Below are positions 16,688 to 24,351 of a stretch of DNA of 64,000 bases, in pieces. Every line of letters starts with the position of its first letter. The first letter of the stretch is position 1. The notes beneath the pieces were generated by a model. The model did not search any database and had not been told where the DNA came from. It saw only the letters and a list, made by a program, of their open reading frames with translations. The DNA is from Microvirga sp. KLBC 81 (GTDB taxonomy: Bacteria > Pseudomonadota > Alphaproteobacteria > Rhizobiales > Beijerinckiaceae), in assembly GCF_003075415.1 (NCBI RefSeq), contig NZ_QDAH01000011.1, forward strand, positions 54,734 through 118,733, in the 5' to 3' direction. The translations under genes were made by a program, and so were the position numbers.

Positions 16688-17410
16688 CTACTCCCGCCGC
16701 ATGATCCGGTCGACCAGGAGGTTCGACCAGAATCCGGGGCGGAATTCCTGCTCCAGGGCCTCGGCGTCGTAAGTGGTTTCGAGCCAGGTCAGGAAGGACA
16801 TGCCCTCGGCCTCGCCCTCGCGGCGGTACATATCGAAGAAGGCATCGAGGATGCCGGTCTTCGAGAAGCGGAAATGGCCGTAGCGGACGTGGAGCTGGCT
16901 ATGGGCCTCGTCCACGCTCCGGCCCTCATGCAGGATGAGGTAGAGCGCCGCCATGAAACCGGCCCGGTCGGCGCCGGACTTGCAGTGCAGCACCGCCGGA
17001 TACTCCACGCCGTCGAAGAAATCCTTGGCGTTGAGCAGGGTTTCGCGGTCCGGCGCGCCGCGGGAGCGGACGACGAACTCGATCAGCTTGATGCCAAGCC
17101 GGTCGCAGGTCTCCTTCTGGAGCTGCCAGGAGCCGTGCTCGCGCCCGCCGCGCAGGTTGATGATGGTGCGCACGCCTTCCCTAGCGAGCGCCTCGATCTG
17201 GTGCGGCGCGGGCTGGGCCGTGCGCCACACCTGCTCCGAAACCCTGTGCTTGTTCAGATAGATCAGGCGGAACACGCCATGGTCGACGAGCAGCATGTTG
17301 ATCCAGGCGCGCAGGCGGCCGAAACTGCCCTCGATGGGTCTGTTCCACCGGGTGATGCGGGCCATGCGTCGGGCACGGCGAACGGCAGGTCTGCGGAACC
17401 TGTTGAGCAC
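16688..17410 (-). CDS. tyrosine/dual-specificity phosphatase family protein
   Basis: A 240-residue protein with the CX5R phosphatase loop HCKSGADRAG (Cys143 nucleophile, Arg149) and an upstream TIINLRGG segment typical of bacterial dual-specificity-like phosphatases. The N-terminal 24 residues are very basic. The start is a GTG at 17410; an ATG at 17365 (MARITRW) is a possible alternative that trims the basic stretch. Substrate is unknown: phosphotyrosine proteins, phosphoinositide-like lipids or sugar phosphates are possible. It is divergent from the acpXL cluster. Confidence 0.85.
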   Translation of the reverse strand: MLNRFRRPAVRRARRMARITRWNRPIEGSFGRLRAWINMLLVDHGVFRLIYLNKHRVSEQVWRTAQPAPHQIEALAREGVRTIINLRGGREHGSWQLQKETCDRLGIKLIEFVVRSRGAPDRETLLNAKDFFDGVEYPAVLHCKSGADRAGFMAALYLILHEGRSVDEAHSQLHVRYGHFRFSKTGILDAFFDMYRREGEAEGMSFLTWLETTYDAEALEQEFRPGFWSNLLVDRIMRRE

Positions 17411-17721
17411 GTTGATCCAGTCTTGAACGTATCGCTTTTAAAGAGAAAACCAGGGTCCTTCAGACCGCGGGCCGGCCCTTATTGACCATGGCAACCGATT
17501 AATCAATCGGCCGTCCTCTTAACCCTTGCCGCAGGTTCCACCCCGCGCCGTGCCCTGAAGATGCCTGAAATGCAACCAATCTGTTGCCGCTGAGCCCCCC
17601 GTCGTGTAAGGGGGGCGTTCCAATACAACCCTCCTTGACGAGAAGAGCGGCTGGGATCTGGGCCTTGAACGGTCCGGCAGCGGCGGAATCGTTGAGAGCA
17701 GCATTCCAGGAGAGCGGCGTC
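17411..17721. promoter_or_regulatory. divergent promoter region upstream of acpXL with a G/C hairpin
   Basis: A 311-base gap with no supported gene. A hairpin GCCCCCC (17594-17600) / GGGGGGC (17610-17616) lies about 105 bases before the ACP start and is not followed by a T tract, so it is more likely a leader structure than a terminator. AGGAG at 17708-17712 is the acpXL ribosome-binding site, 9 bases from the ATG. No clear promoter boxes. Confidence 0.5.
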
Positions 17722-18003
17722 ATGTCGTCCACCTTCGAGACCGTCGCCGGCATCATTTCAGAGACCGCCGACATCCCGCGCGATCAGATCACGCCCGAGA
17801 GCCACGCCATCGAGGATCTCGGCATCGACTCGCTCGCCTTCCTCGACATCGCCTTTGCGATCGACAAGGCCTTCGGGATCAAGCTGCCCCTCGAGCAGTG
17901 GACCCAGGAGGTGAACGAGGGCAAGGCTCCGGCCGAGGAATACTTCGTTCTCAAGAACCTCGTGGCGCGTATCGACGCGCTCGTGGCTGCCAAGCAGGCT
18001 TAA
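17722..18003 (+). CDS. acpXL: acyl carrier protein AcpXL for very-long-chain fatty acids
   Basis: A 93-residue acidic carrier protein, longer than housekeeping AcpP (about 78), as is typical of rhizobial AcpXL, which carries the 27-hydroxyoctacosanoyl-type chain destined for lipid A. The phosphopantetheine site is [13 protein letters not shown] with Ser37. The ATG at 17722 is set by AGGAG 9 bases upstream. The following FabZ-like, two ketosynthase, reductase, dehydrogenase and acyltransferase genes match the known acpXL-lpxXL cluster order, which supports the specific assignment over a generic ACP. Confidence 0.92.
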   Translation: MSSTFETVAGIISETADIPRDQITPESHAIEDLGIDSLAFLDIAFAIDKAFGIKLPLEQWTQEVNEGKAPAEEYFVLKNLVARIDALVAAKQA

Positions 18004-18132
18004 AACCCAAAACTCTATCCCGGCGGGCAGGCTCTGAAAGGCCTGTCCGGAGAGGCGATCCATTCAAGAGCCCCGCCTCATGGATTCCTTTTCCTGTTCC
18101 ACCCGCCGGGAGCGATAGGAACCAGGATCGGG

Positions 18133-18594
18133 ATGCGCCTCGAATATTTTGAAATGATCGACCGGGTGGTGTCGCTCGACCGCGAGAACAAGCGGATCGA
18201 GGCGACGTCCACCGTTCCCATGGAAAGCCCCGTCTTCGAGGGCCATTTCCCCGGCCATCCCCTCGTTCCCGGCGTTCTTCTCACCGAGACCATGGCCCAG
18301 GCCTCCGGCTATCTCGTGCTGGGCCTCATGGGCTTCACTCACATGCCGTTCCTCATGGCCGTGGACAAGGCGCGCTTCCGCACCTTCGTCGGCCCGGGTA
18401 CGGTGCTCACCGTCCAGGCGCAACTGGAGCACGAAGGCTCGGGCTACGCGGTGACGAAGGCCAAGATCCTGGCCGAGGGCAAGCCGATCTGCGATGCTGA
18501 GCTGCGGTTCAGGATCATGCCCTTCCCCGAAGGCATGGACGGCCAGATGCGCGCGCAGGCCAAGCGCATCGGCCTGTTGGAGGAGACGATCTAA
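18133..18594 (+). CDS. fabZXL: FabZ-like 3-hydroxyacyl-ACP dehydratase of the VLCFA cluster
   Basis: A 153-residue hot-dog-fold dehydratase. GHFPGHPLVPGVLLTETMAQ holds the catalytic His38 and Glu52 expected in FabZ. It should remove water from 3-hydroxyacyl-AcpXL during chain extension. It starts 129 bases after acpXL, with an AGGA before the ATG at 18133, and its TAA shares one base with the next ATG (TAATG at 18592-18596), so translation is coupled with the ketosynthase-like gene that follows. Confidence 0.9.
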   Translation: MRLEYFEMIDRVVSLDRENKRIEATSTVPMESPVFEGHFPGHPLVPGVLLTETMAQASGYLVLGLMGFTHMPFLMAVDKARFRTFVGPGTVLTVQAQLEHEGSGYAVTKAKILAEGKPICDAELRFRIMPFPEGMDGQMRAQAKRIGLLEETI

Positions 18595-19712
18595 TGCGTG
18601 ACGTCGTCATCACCGGTATCGGCATCGTCTCCTGTGCGGGAGAGGGACTGGATGTGCATCTTGCCGCGCTCTCGGGCGCCCCGAAGGCCGACACGCAGAC
18701 TTTCGCGCCTTACCCGGTCCATCCAGTCACGGCGCTCGAATGGGACCGCCAGATTCCGAAGAAATCCGACCAGCGGCAGATGGAAGCCTGGCAGAAGCTC
18801 GGCTGCTATGCCGCAGGCCTCGCCCTCGACTCTGCCGGCGCGAAGGAGGATGCGGAGCTCAAAAACCGCATGCAGCTCATCGTGGCGGCGGGCGGCGGCG
18901 AGCGCGACTATGCGGTCGACGGGCAGATCCTCACGGGTCTGCGCAATGCGGAAAACCCGGGCGTCTTCCTCAACGAGCGCCTGATGGGCGATCTGCGACC
19001 CACGCTCTTCCTGGCGCAGCTCTCCAATCTGCTCGCGGGCAACATCTCCATCGTTCACGGCGTCACGGGCGGATCGCGCACCTTCATGGGCGAGGAATCG
19101 AGCGGCGTGGATGCGATCCGCATCGCCAAGGAGCGCATTGCGGCGGGCCAGGACGACATCTTTCTCGTCGGCGGCGCCTACAATGCCGAGCGGCCCGACG
19201 TGCTGCTGATCTACGAGATGGGCGGCTTTCTCTGGAAGAAGCCCTATGCGCCGGTCTGGAGCCGCCCCGCTGACGGCGGCGGCATGATACTCGGTTCTGC
19301 GGCCTGCTTCCTGGTGCTCGAATCCCGCGAACACGCTCAGGCACGCGGCGCAAAGCCGCTGGCGGCTCTCGCGGGCGTCGCCTCCGACCGCTCGCGCCGT
19401 AAGCCGGGCAGCGTCGAGCAGGCGCTTCATGGCCTTTCCAGGCAGCTGAACGCCAAGCCCGACGTGGTGATCTCAGGCAGCACCGGCGTGAAGGGCATCA
19501 CGGAAGAAGAGCAGGCGGCCTTGAGGGATCTCGCTCCGGGCGCTCCGGTTCATGCAAGCGGTGACGTGATCGGCCATACCATGGAGGCGCAGGCCCCGGC
19601 GGGCGTGGCGCTGGCAGCGGGCCTCATCGCGAACGGCAAGGCGAGCGACGCCCTCGTCACGTCCATCGGCCATTGGCGCGGCGAAGGCGCTCTGCGCGTC
19701 ACCAAGGCTTAA
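18594..19712 (+). CDS. fabF2XL: ketosynthase-like protein lacking the catalytic cysteine (FabF2XL-like)
   Basis: A 372-residue thiolase-fold protein in the position of FabF2XL. The N-terminus VVITGIGIVSCAGEG is ketosynthase-like, but the active-site region reads SIVHGVTGGSRTF instead of a TACSSG-type motif, so the nucleophilic Cys is replaced, and the first catalytic His (NAHGTS) is replaced by SGSTGVKG. The second His region GHTMEAQ is retained. It is therefore probably not a condensing enzyme alone but a partner of the complete ketosynthase encoded 12 bases downstream, like the chain-length factor of type II polyketide synthases. That role is inferred. Confidence 0.85.
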   Translation: MRDVVITGIGIVSCAGEGLDVHLAALSGAPKADTQTFAPYPVHPVTALEWDRQIPKKSDQRQMEAWQKLGCYAAGLALDSAGAKEDAELKNRMQLIVAAGGGERDYAVDGQILTGLRNAENPGVFLNERLMGDLRPTLFLAQLSNLLAGNISIVHGVTGGSRTFMGEESSGVDAIRIAKERIAAGQDDIFLVGGAYNAERPDVLLIYEMGGFLWKKPYAPVWSRPADGGGMILGSAACFLVLESREHAQARGAKPLAALAGVASDRSRRKPGSVEQALHGLSRQLNAKPDVVISGSTGVKGITEEEQAALRDLAPGAPVHASGDVIGHTMEAQAPAGVALAAGLIANGKASDALVTSIGHWRGEGALRVTKA

Positions 19713-19724
19713 GAGGAGAACGGC

Positions 19725-20999
19725 ATGGCGCTTCGCGACAAACAGGGCCGTCCGCTCGTTGCCGTCACCGGCATGGGCGTGGTCACCTCCCTCGGCCAGG
19801 GCAAGGATGCCACCTGGGCCGCGCTGACGGCGGGCAAGTCCGGCATCCACCGCATCAACCGCTTCCCCACGGAGGGCCTGCGCACGACGATTGCGGGCAC
19901 CATCGACTTCATCGATGTGGAGCCCTTCTGCGCGCCGATGCTCTCCGAGCGCCTCGCGATGCTGGCGGCGGACGAGGCCATCGGCCAGTCGGGCCTCGCA
20001 TCGAGTGAATTCCCCGGCGCGCTCTTCATCGCCGTGCCGCCGGTCGAGATGGAATGGCCGCAGCGCCAAGCGCTTGCTGAGGCATCCGAGCAGAGTGCTG
20101 AGATCACGTACAAGGATCTTCTCAAGGCTGCGGCCACTGGCCGCTTCAAGAAGTGGCACGATCTCTTCATCTTCGGCACGGTCGCCGACCGCGTCGCCGA
20201 TCGATTCGGCACGAAGGGCTCGCCGATCTCTCTCTCCACGGCCTGCTCTTCGGGCGCCACCGCCATCCAGCTCGGCGTCGAGGCGATCCGCCGCGGCGAG
20301 ACGGATGCCGCGCTCTGCATCGGCACCGACGGTTCGGTGAACCCGGAATCGCTCATCCGCTTCTCCCTGTTGTCGGCCCTGTCGACGCAGAACGAGAATC
20401 CGGAAGGCGCGTCGAAGCCGTTCTCGAAGAACCGCGATGGTTTCGTGATGGGCGAGGGCGGTGCCGCGCTCGTGCTGGAGAACGCGGAAAGCGCGAAAGC
20501 GCGCGGCGCGAAAATTCTCGGCTATGTGCTCGGCTGCGGCGAGAAGGGCGACAACTTCCACCGCACGCGCTCGTCACCGGACGGTTCGCCTGCGATTGCC
20601 GCGATCAGGCAGGCGCTCGGCGATGCAGGCGTCACGCCCGACGAGATCGACTACATCAACGCGCACGGCACCTCGACGCCGGAGAACGACAAGATGGAGG
20701 CCATGAGTTGCACCGCCGTGTTCGGCGAGCGCATGGCGAGTCTTCCGATCTCGTCGAACAAGTCGATGATCGGCCACACGCTCACCGCAGCAGGCGCGGT
20801 GGAGGCGGTGATGTCGCTGCTCACGATTGCGACGGGCCGCATTCCGCCGACAATTAATTATCAGGTGCCCGATCCCGCGATCCCGCTCGATGTGGTGCCG
20901 AATGTCGCGCGCGATCAAAACGTGAAATACGTGCTTTCGAACTCTTTCGGCTTCGGCGGCCAGAACACCTGCCTCGTCTTCGGGGCCGAGCCGAAGTGA
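19725..20999 (+). CDS. fabF1XL: beta-ketoacyl-ACP synthase (FabF1XL-like), complete triad
   Basis: A 424-residue condensing enzyme with all catalytic residues: STACSSGATA (Cys174), INAHGTSTPEND (His314) and MIGHTLTAAGAVE (His351). It should extend acyl-AcpXL with malonyl units to make very long chains. GAGGAG lies 6 bases before the ATG, 12 bases after the cysteine-less ketosynthase gene, the arrangement expected for a heterodimeric pair. A 166-base gap with an inverted repeat follows before the reductase gene. Confidence 0.93.
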   Translation: MALRDKQGRPLVAVTGMGVVTSLGQGKDATWAALTAGKSGIHRINRFPTEGLRTTIAGTIDFIDVEPFCAPMLSERLAMLAADEAIGQSGLASSEFPGALFIAVPPVEMEWPQRQALAEASEQSAEITYKDLLKAAATGRFKKWHDLFIFGTVADRVADRFGTKGSPISLSTACSSGATAIQLGVEAIRRGETDAALCIGTDGSVNPESLIRFSLLSALSTQNENPEGASKPFSKNRDGFVMGEGGAALVLENAESAKARGAKILGYVLGCGEKGDNFHRTRSSPDGSPAIAAIRQALGDAGVTPDEIDYINAHGTSTPENDKMEAMSCTAVFGERMASLPISSNKSMIGHTLTAAGAVEAVMSLLTIATGRIPPTINYQVPDPAIPLDVVPNVARDQNVKYVLSNSFGFGGQNTCLVFGAEPK

Positions 21000-21038
21000 T
21001 CGATCTGTCTTCACCGGTGATCATTGAGCGTTTCGGTG

Positions 21039-21147
21039 CCCTCTCCCCCCTTGTGGGGGAGAGTTGGAGAGGGGGGTGCAAGTGCGACCTTCCCGGCCTG
21101 GGCGCTCACACCCCCGCCCCTAGCCCCTCCCCACAAGGGGGAGGGGG
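21039..21147. repeat. inverted pair of CTCCCC-CAAGGGGGAG elements (family E)
   Basis: Left element CCCTCTCCCCCCTTGTGGGG... followed by GTGCAAGTGCGAC; right element in opposite orientation with CCCCTAGCCCCTCCCCACAAGGGGG. The two face each other and fill the gap between fabF1XL and the SDR gene. Similar single elements are at 53169-53214 and 53390-53429. It could form strong RNA hairpins that weaken read-through inside the cluster. Confidence 0.8.
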
Positions 21148-21165
21148 ATTGTTGGAGGTCCGCTT

Positions 21166-21912
21166 ATGACCCGCGTTCTCGTCACTGGCGGCGGCAAAGG
21201 TGTCGGTGCCGCCATCGTGCGCTCGCTGGTTGCGGCCGGCCACGATGTCGACTTCACATATCGTTCGTCGGGCGATGCCGCAAAGGCTTTGGCCGATGAG
21301 CTGATGCAGGCGAATCCCGGTCGCACCATCAAGGCGCATGAGGTCGACCTCGCCGACAAGGCGGCGCTCGAATCCTTCTGCGAGATACTGGAAGGCGAGA
21401 GCTTCTTCGGGCTCATACACAATGCCGGCCAGCCCTATGACGCGCTCGCCGCCATGATGCAGCAGGACAGGGCCGAAGCCGCCATGCAGGTGAACTTCTG
21501 GTCGCTCACCCGCATCGCGAAATCCCTCATCCGCGGCATGATCCGCAGCAAAGCGGGCCGCATCGTCGCGATCGGCTCGGTGGCGGCGCTCCAGGGCAAT
21601 CCGGGCAATGCTGCCTACGCGGCGTCCAAGGGTGCGCTCATCTCCTATTGCCGCACGCTCTCCGTCGAGACCGCCAAGCGCGGCGTCACCGTGAACGTGA
21701 TCGCGCCGGGCTTCATCGACACGGACATGATGGCCCCCTACGCGGCCTATCGCGAGACCATGGAAAAGCAGATCCCTGCCGGGCGCTTCGCGAAGCCCGA
21801 GGAGATCGCAGGCCTGGCCTCCTTCCTCCTGAGCGAACCCGCCGCCTACATCACCGGCGCGGTGCTGCCCATCGATGGCGGCCTCACGTCGATGCTGGGC
21901 GTGCATCGCTAA
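21166..21912 (+). CDS. SDR-family 3-oxoacyl-ACP reductase (FabG-like) in the VLCFA cluster
   Basis: A 248-residue short-chain reductase with the NADP motif TGGGKGVG (residues 7-14), NAG at 86-88 and catalytic Ser138, Tyr151, Lys155 (GSVAAL...YAASK). It most likely reduces 3-oxoacyl-AcpXL, supplying the ketoreduction step between the ketosynthases and the FabZ-like dehydratase. GGAGG lies 7 bases before the ATG. The classic rhizobial cluster, as I recall it, has no reductase gene at this place; here it is flanked on both sides by repeat-filled gaps, so it may be a local addition. Confidence 0.88.
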   Translation: MTRVLVTGGGKGVGAAIVRSLVAAGHDVDFTYRSSGDAAKALADELMQANPGRTIKAHEVDLADKAALESFCEILEGESFFGLIHNAGQPYDALAAMMQQDRAEAAMQVNFWSLTRIAKSLIRGMIRSKAGRIVAIGSVAALQGNPGNAAYAASKGALISYCRTLSVETAKRGVTVNVIAPGFIDTDMMAPYAAYRETMEKQIPAGRFAKPEEIAGLASFLLSEPAAYITGAVLPIDGGLTSMLGVHR

Positions 21913-21921
21913 GTCGCAAAG

Positions 21922-21978
21922 CGTCATTCCGGGGCTGCGGAGCGGAACCCGGGATCGGCTTTCGCCATCCAGGATGAC
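21922..21978. repeat. family D palindromic repeat (copy 2)
   Basis: GTCATTCCGGGGCTGCGGAGCGGAACCCGGGATC followed by CATCCAGGATGACACC; imperfect inverted repeat with GTCATTCC/GGATGAC ends. With the next repeat it occupies most of the 338-base gap before the MDR gene; otherwise nothing is seen there. Confidence 0.65.
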
Positions 21979-21986
21979 ACCCTTCT

Positions 21987-22077
21987 CGTCATCACCGGCC
22001 TTGTGCCGGTGATCCCTATGGCAGGAAACGTAGCGCTCTTCCGAAGCGGGATGGCCGGGACATGCCCGGCCATGACG
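21987..22077. repeat. 90-base two-hairpin repeat (family A, copy 2)
   Basis: CGTCATCACCGGCCTTGTGC... first hairpin and GATGGCCGGGACATGCCCGG... second hairpin, same spacing as the other full copies. The loop of the second hairpin reads ACAT instead of ACAA. Confidence 0.9.
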
Positions 22078-22250
22078 TGGGGACTATTCATCAAGCGATC
22101 CCGGCTCTCGCTTTGCCCGGCCGGGATGACCATCAAGAACGCCCGGACCTTGCCATTCCTCTACTCGCCCTTTAAGCCGCCGGAAAAGAATTTTTCCGTG
22201 ACCGCCGCGCCTTAGGCTGCCGGCGGTGACGCCGAATAGGATTGTCCTTC

Positions 22251-23273
22251 ATGCGCTCCCTTCAGCTTTTCGGCGACCGTGACCTTCGCATCACCGAGAT
22301 CGACGCACCGCCGCCGCCTGCCGCGGGCGAGGTGCAGGTGCGGGTCAAGGCGCTGGCGTTGAACTACCTCGATGTGTGGGGCTTCCGGGGCATGGCCTTT
22401 GCCAAGCGCAAGATGCCGCAGGCGGTGGGCGTCGAGGCCTCGGGCGAGATCGCGGCTTTGGGCGAGGGCGTGACCCGCTTCAAGGTGGGCGATCCGGTCA
22501 CCATGTACGGTGCCGAGACCTGCGGCCACTGCAGGGCCTGCCGCGAAGGCCGCGACAATCTCTGCGAGAACGTCGCCGGCATCATGGGCTTCCATATCGA
22601 CGGTTTCGCCCGCGAGCTGATCAACCGCCCCGAGCGCCTCGTGATCCCGGTGCCGAAGGGCGTCACCTTCGAGCAGGCGGCGTGCGCCCCCATCGGCTTC
22701 GGCACGGTGCAGCACATGCTCTTCGACAACGCAAAGCTCGAGCCCGGAGAGTCGATCCTGATCCATGCGGGTGGTTCCGGCATCGGCACCGCGGCGATCA
22801 AGATGGCGAAGGCCATCGGCTGCACGGTCTATACGACGGTCGGCGATGACGAGAAGGGCGAGAAGGCGAAGGCTCTGGGGGCCGATTACGTCATCAATTA
22901 CCGGAAGGAACGCTTCGAGGGCGAGGTTCGTCAGCTCACGAAGCGCAAGGGCGTCGATGTGGTGTTCGAGCATGTGGGCGCGGAGACCTGGAACGGCTCG
23001 CTGCTCTGCCTCAAGCGCGGCGGCCGCCTCGTCACCTGCGGCTCGACTTCGGGCGTGTCCACCACCATGAACCTGATGCAGCTCTTCCAGCAGCAATACC
23101 GGATCTTCGGCTCTTTCGGCTGCCGCATCGAGAACATCATCCAGTCCCTCGACAAGATGGCGAAGGGCATGACCCCGGTGATCGACTCGGTGTTCCCCCT
23201 CGACGAGTTCCAGAAGGGCCTGGAGCGGCTCGAGGGCCGCAAGGTCTTCGGCAAGGTCATCGTGACCTTCTGA
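22251..23273 (+). CDS. adh2XL: zinc-alcohol-dehydrogenase-like MDR oxidoreductase (Adh2XL-like)
   Basis: A 340-residue medium-chain dehydrogenase/reductase. The structural zinc loop is intact (CGHCRACREGRDNLCE; Cys91, 94, 97, 105) and the Rossmann motif is HAGGSGIGTAAI. The catalytic-zinc ligands are not: the usual Cys is in ALNYLDVWG and the GHE position reads GVEASG. That is the pattern of quinone-oxidoreductase/enoyl-reductase MDR proteins, so an enoyl-ACP reductase role in the very-long-chain pathway is plausible. I chose the ATG at 22251 (AGGA 9 bases upstream); a TTG lies 9 bases earlier. Confidence 0.88.
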   Translation: MRSLQLFGDRDLRITEIDAPPPPAAGEVQVRVKALALNYLDVWGFRGMAFAKRKMPQAVGVEASGEIAALGEGVTRFKVGDPVTMYGAETCGHCRACREGRDNLCENVAGIMGFHIDGFARELINRPERLVIPVPKGVTFEQAACAPIGFGTVQHMLFDNAKLEPGESILIHAGGSGIGTAAIKMAKAIGCTVYTTVGDDEKGEKAKALGADYVINYRKERFEGEVRQLTKRKGVDVVFEHVGAETWNGSLLCLKRGGRLVTCGSTSGVSTTMNLMQLFQQQYRIFGSFGCRIENIIQSLDKMAKGMTPVIDSVFPLDEFQKGLERLEGRKVFGKVIVTF

Positions 23274-23317
23274 CGCCTGGAACGGGCTGTCGTTCAGCCA
23301 TAGATCTTGACGAAACG

Positions 23318-23350
23318 GGCTCCTCGCGAAAAAGACGCGGAGCCTTTTTC
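23318..23350 (+). terminator. Rho-independent terminator between adh2XL and lpxXL
   Basis: GGCTCCTCGCG (23318-23328) pairs with CGCGGAGCC (23336-23344) with a small mismatch, A-rich loop, then TTTTT. It stands 45 bases after the MDR stop and 25 bases before the lpxXL GTG, so lpxXL either has its own promoter or depends on read-through. Confidence 0.75.
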
Positions 23351-23374
23351 CTTTTCCTACCGGATTTCCCGATC

Positions 23375-24334
23375 GTGCAGCAGAGCCACCGCCCCCGCAG
23401 CCTTCTCTCGCGTCTCTCCGAGACGGTGATGGTCGGTATCGTGCGCGGCGTGTTCGCCTTCTCGCGAGCCATCGGCCCCGAACGTTCGGGGGCCATCGGC
23501 GCTGCGCTCGCCCGCACGATCGGGCCGCTGTTGAAGGCGCACAAGACGGCGCTGGCCAATATCCGCGCCGCCTATCCGGAAAAATCAGGGGCCGACGTGA
23601 AGGCGCTGGCCCGGGCGGCCTGGGACAATCTCGGCCGCACGGGCGGGGAATATCCCCATCTCGGCGACCTGTTCGATTTCGACCCGGACAGCTCCGTTCC
23701 CGGCCGCACGGAAGTGGACGGAATCGAGCATTTCCTCGCGCTTCGTGACGACGGCAAGCCCGGCATCATCTTCTCGGCCCATTTGGCCAATTGGGAGCTG
23801 CCCGCGATCTGCGCCGCCCGCTTCGGGCTCGACGCCACGGCGGTGTTCCGGGCCCCCAACGATCCGGCCATTGCCCGGGTGCTGCACGAGATCCGCAGCG
23901 AAACCATGGGCAACCTGGAGGCGGCCCGTCAGGGCGCGGCCTTCGCCATGCAGGGAGCGCTGGAGAGGGGCGGGCATCTCGGCATGCTCATCGACCAGCA
24001 TTTCACCCGGGGCGTGATCGTGAACTTCATGGGCCGCCCGGCCCTGGTGAACCCGATCCTCGGCAAGTTCGCCCGGCGGTTCGACTGCCCGGTTCATGGC
24101 GTGCGCGTCATCCGCCTGCCGAACCACCGCTTCCGGCTGCAGCTCACGCCCCCGCTCGACCTGCCCCGCGATCCCGACGGGCAGATCAATGTGCAAGGCG
24201 CCATGCAGGCCATGACCTCCGTGGTGGAGCAATGGGTGCGCGAATACCCCGAGCAATGGCTGTGGATGCACCGCCGCTGGCGGGTTCCCGCCAAAGCCGG
24301 GAGCGAAGCTCAAGGTAACGTGAGTTCCCATTGA
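23375..24334 (+). CDS. lpxXL: lipid A very-long-chain acyltransferase (LpxXL-like)
   Basis: A 319-residue membrane-associated acyltransferase of the LpxL/HtrB family, with the catalytic HX4E motif HLANWE (His136, Glu141), a hydrophobic N-terminal stretch (about residues 18-50) and the downstream FRAPNDP and LIDQHF blocks seen in lauroyl transferases. In this cluster it should move the very-long-chain acyl group from AcpXL to lipid A. The start is a GTG at 23375; no strong ribosome-binding site is seen. Preceded by a terminator, which is odd for a co-operonic gene. Confidence 0.92.
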   Translation: MQQSHRPRSLLSRLSETVMVGIVRGVFAFSRAIGPERSGAIGAALARTIGPLLKAHKTALANIRAAYPEKSGADVKALARAAWDNLGRTGGEYPHLGDLFDFDPDSSVPGRTEVDGIEHFLALRDDGKPGIIFSAHLANWELPAICAARFGLDATAVFRAPNDPAIARVLHEIRSETMGNLEAARQGAAFAMQGALERGGHLGMLIDQHFTRGVIVNFMGRPALVNPILGKFARRFDCPVHGVRVIRLPNHRFRLQLTPPLDLPRDPDGQINVQGAMQAMTSVVEQWVREYPEQWLWMHRRWRVPAKAGSEAQGNVSSH

Positions 24335-24351
24335 GCAGCCCTTGGTGTTTG

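Noticed and set aside
17594..17616. Terminator upstream of acpXL
   Set aside because: The hairpin is perfect but has no following T tract and no gene upstream on that strand; it is noted only as a structure.
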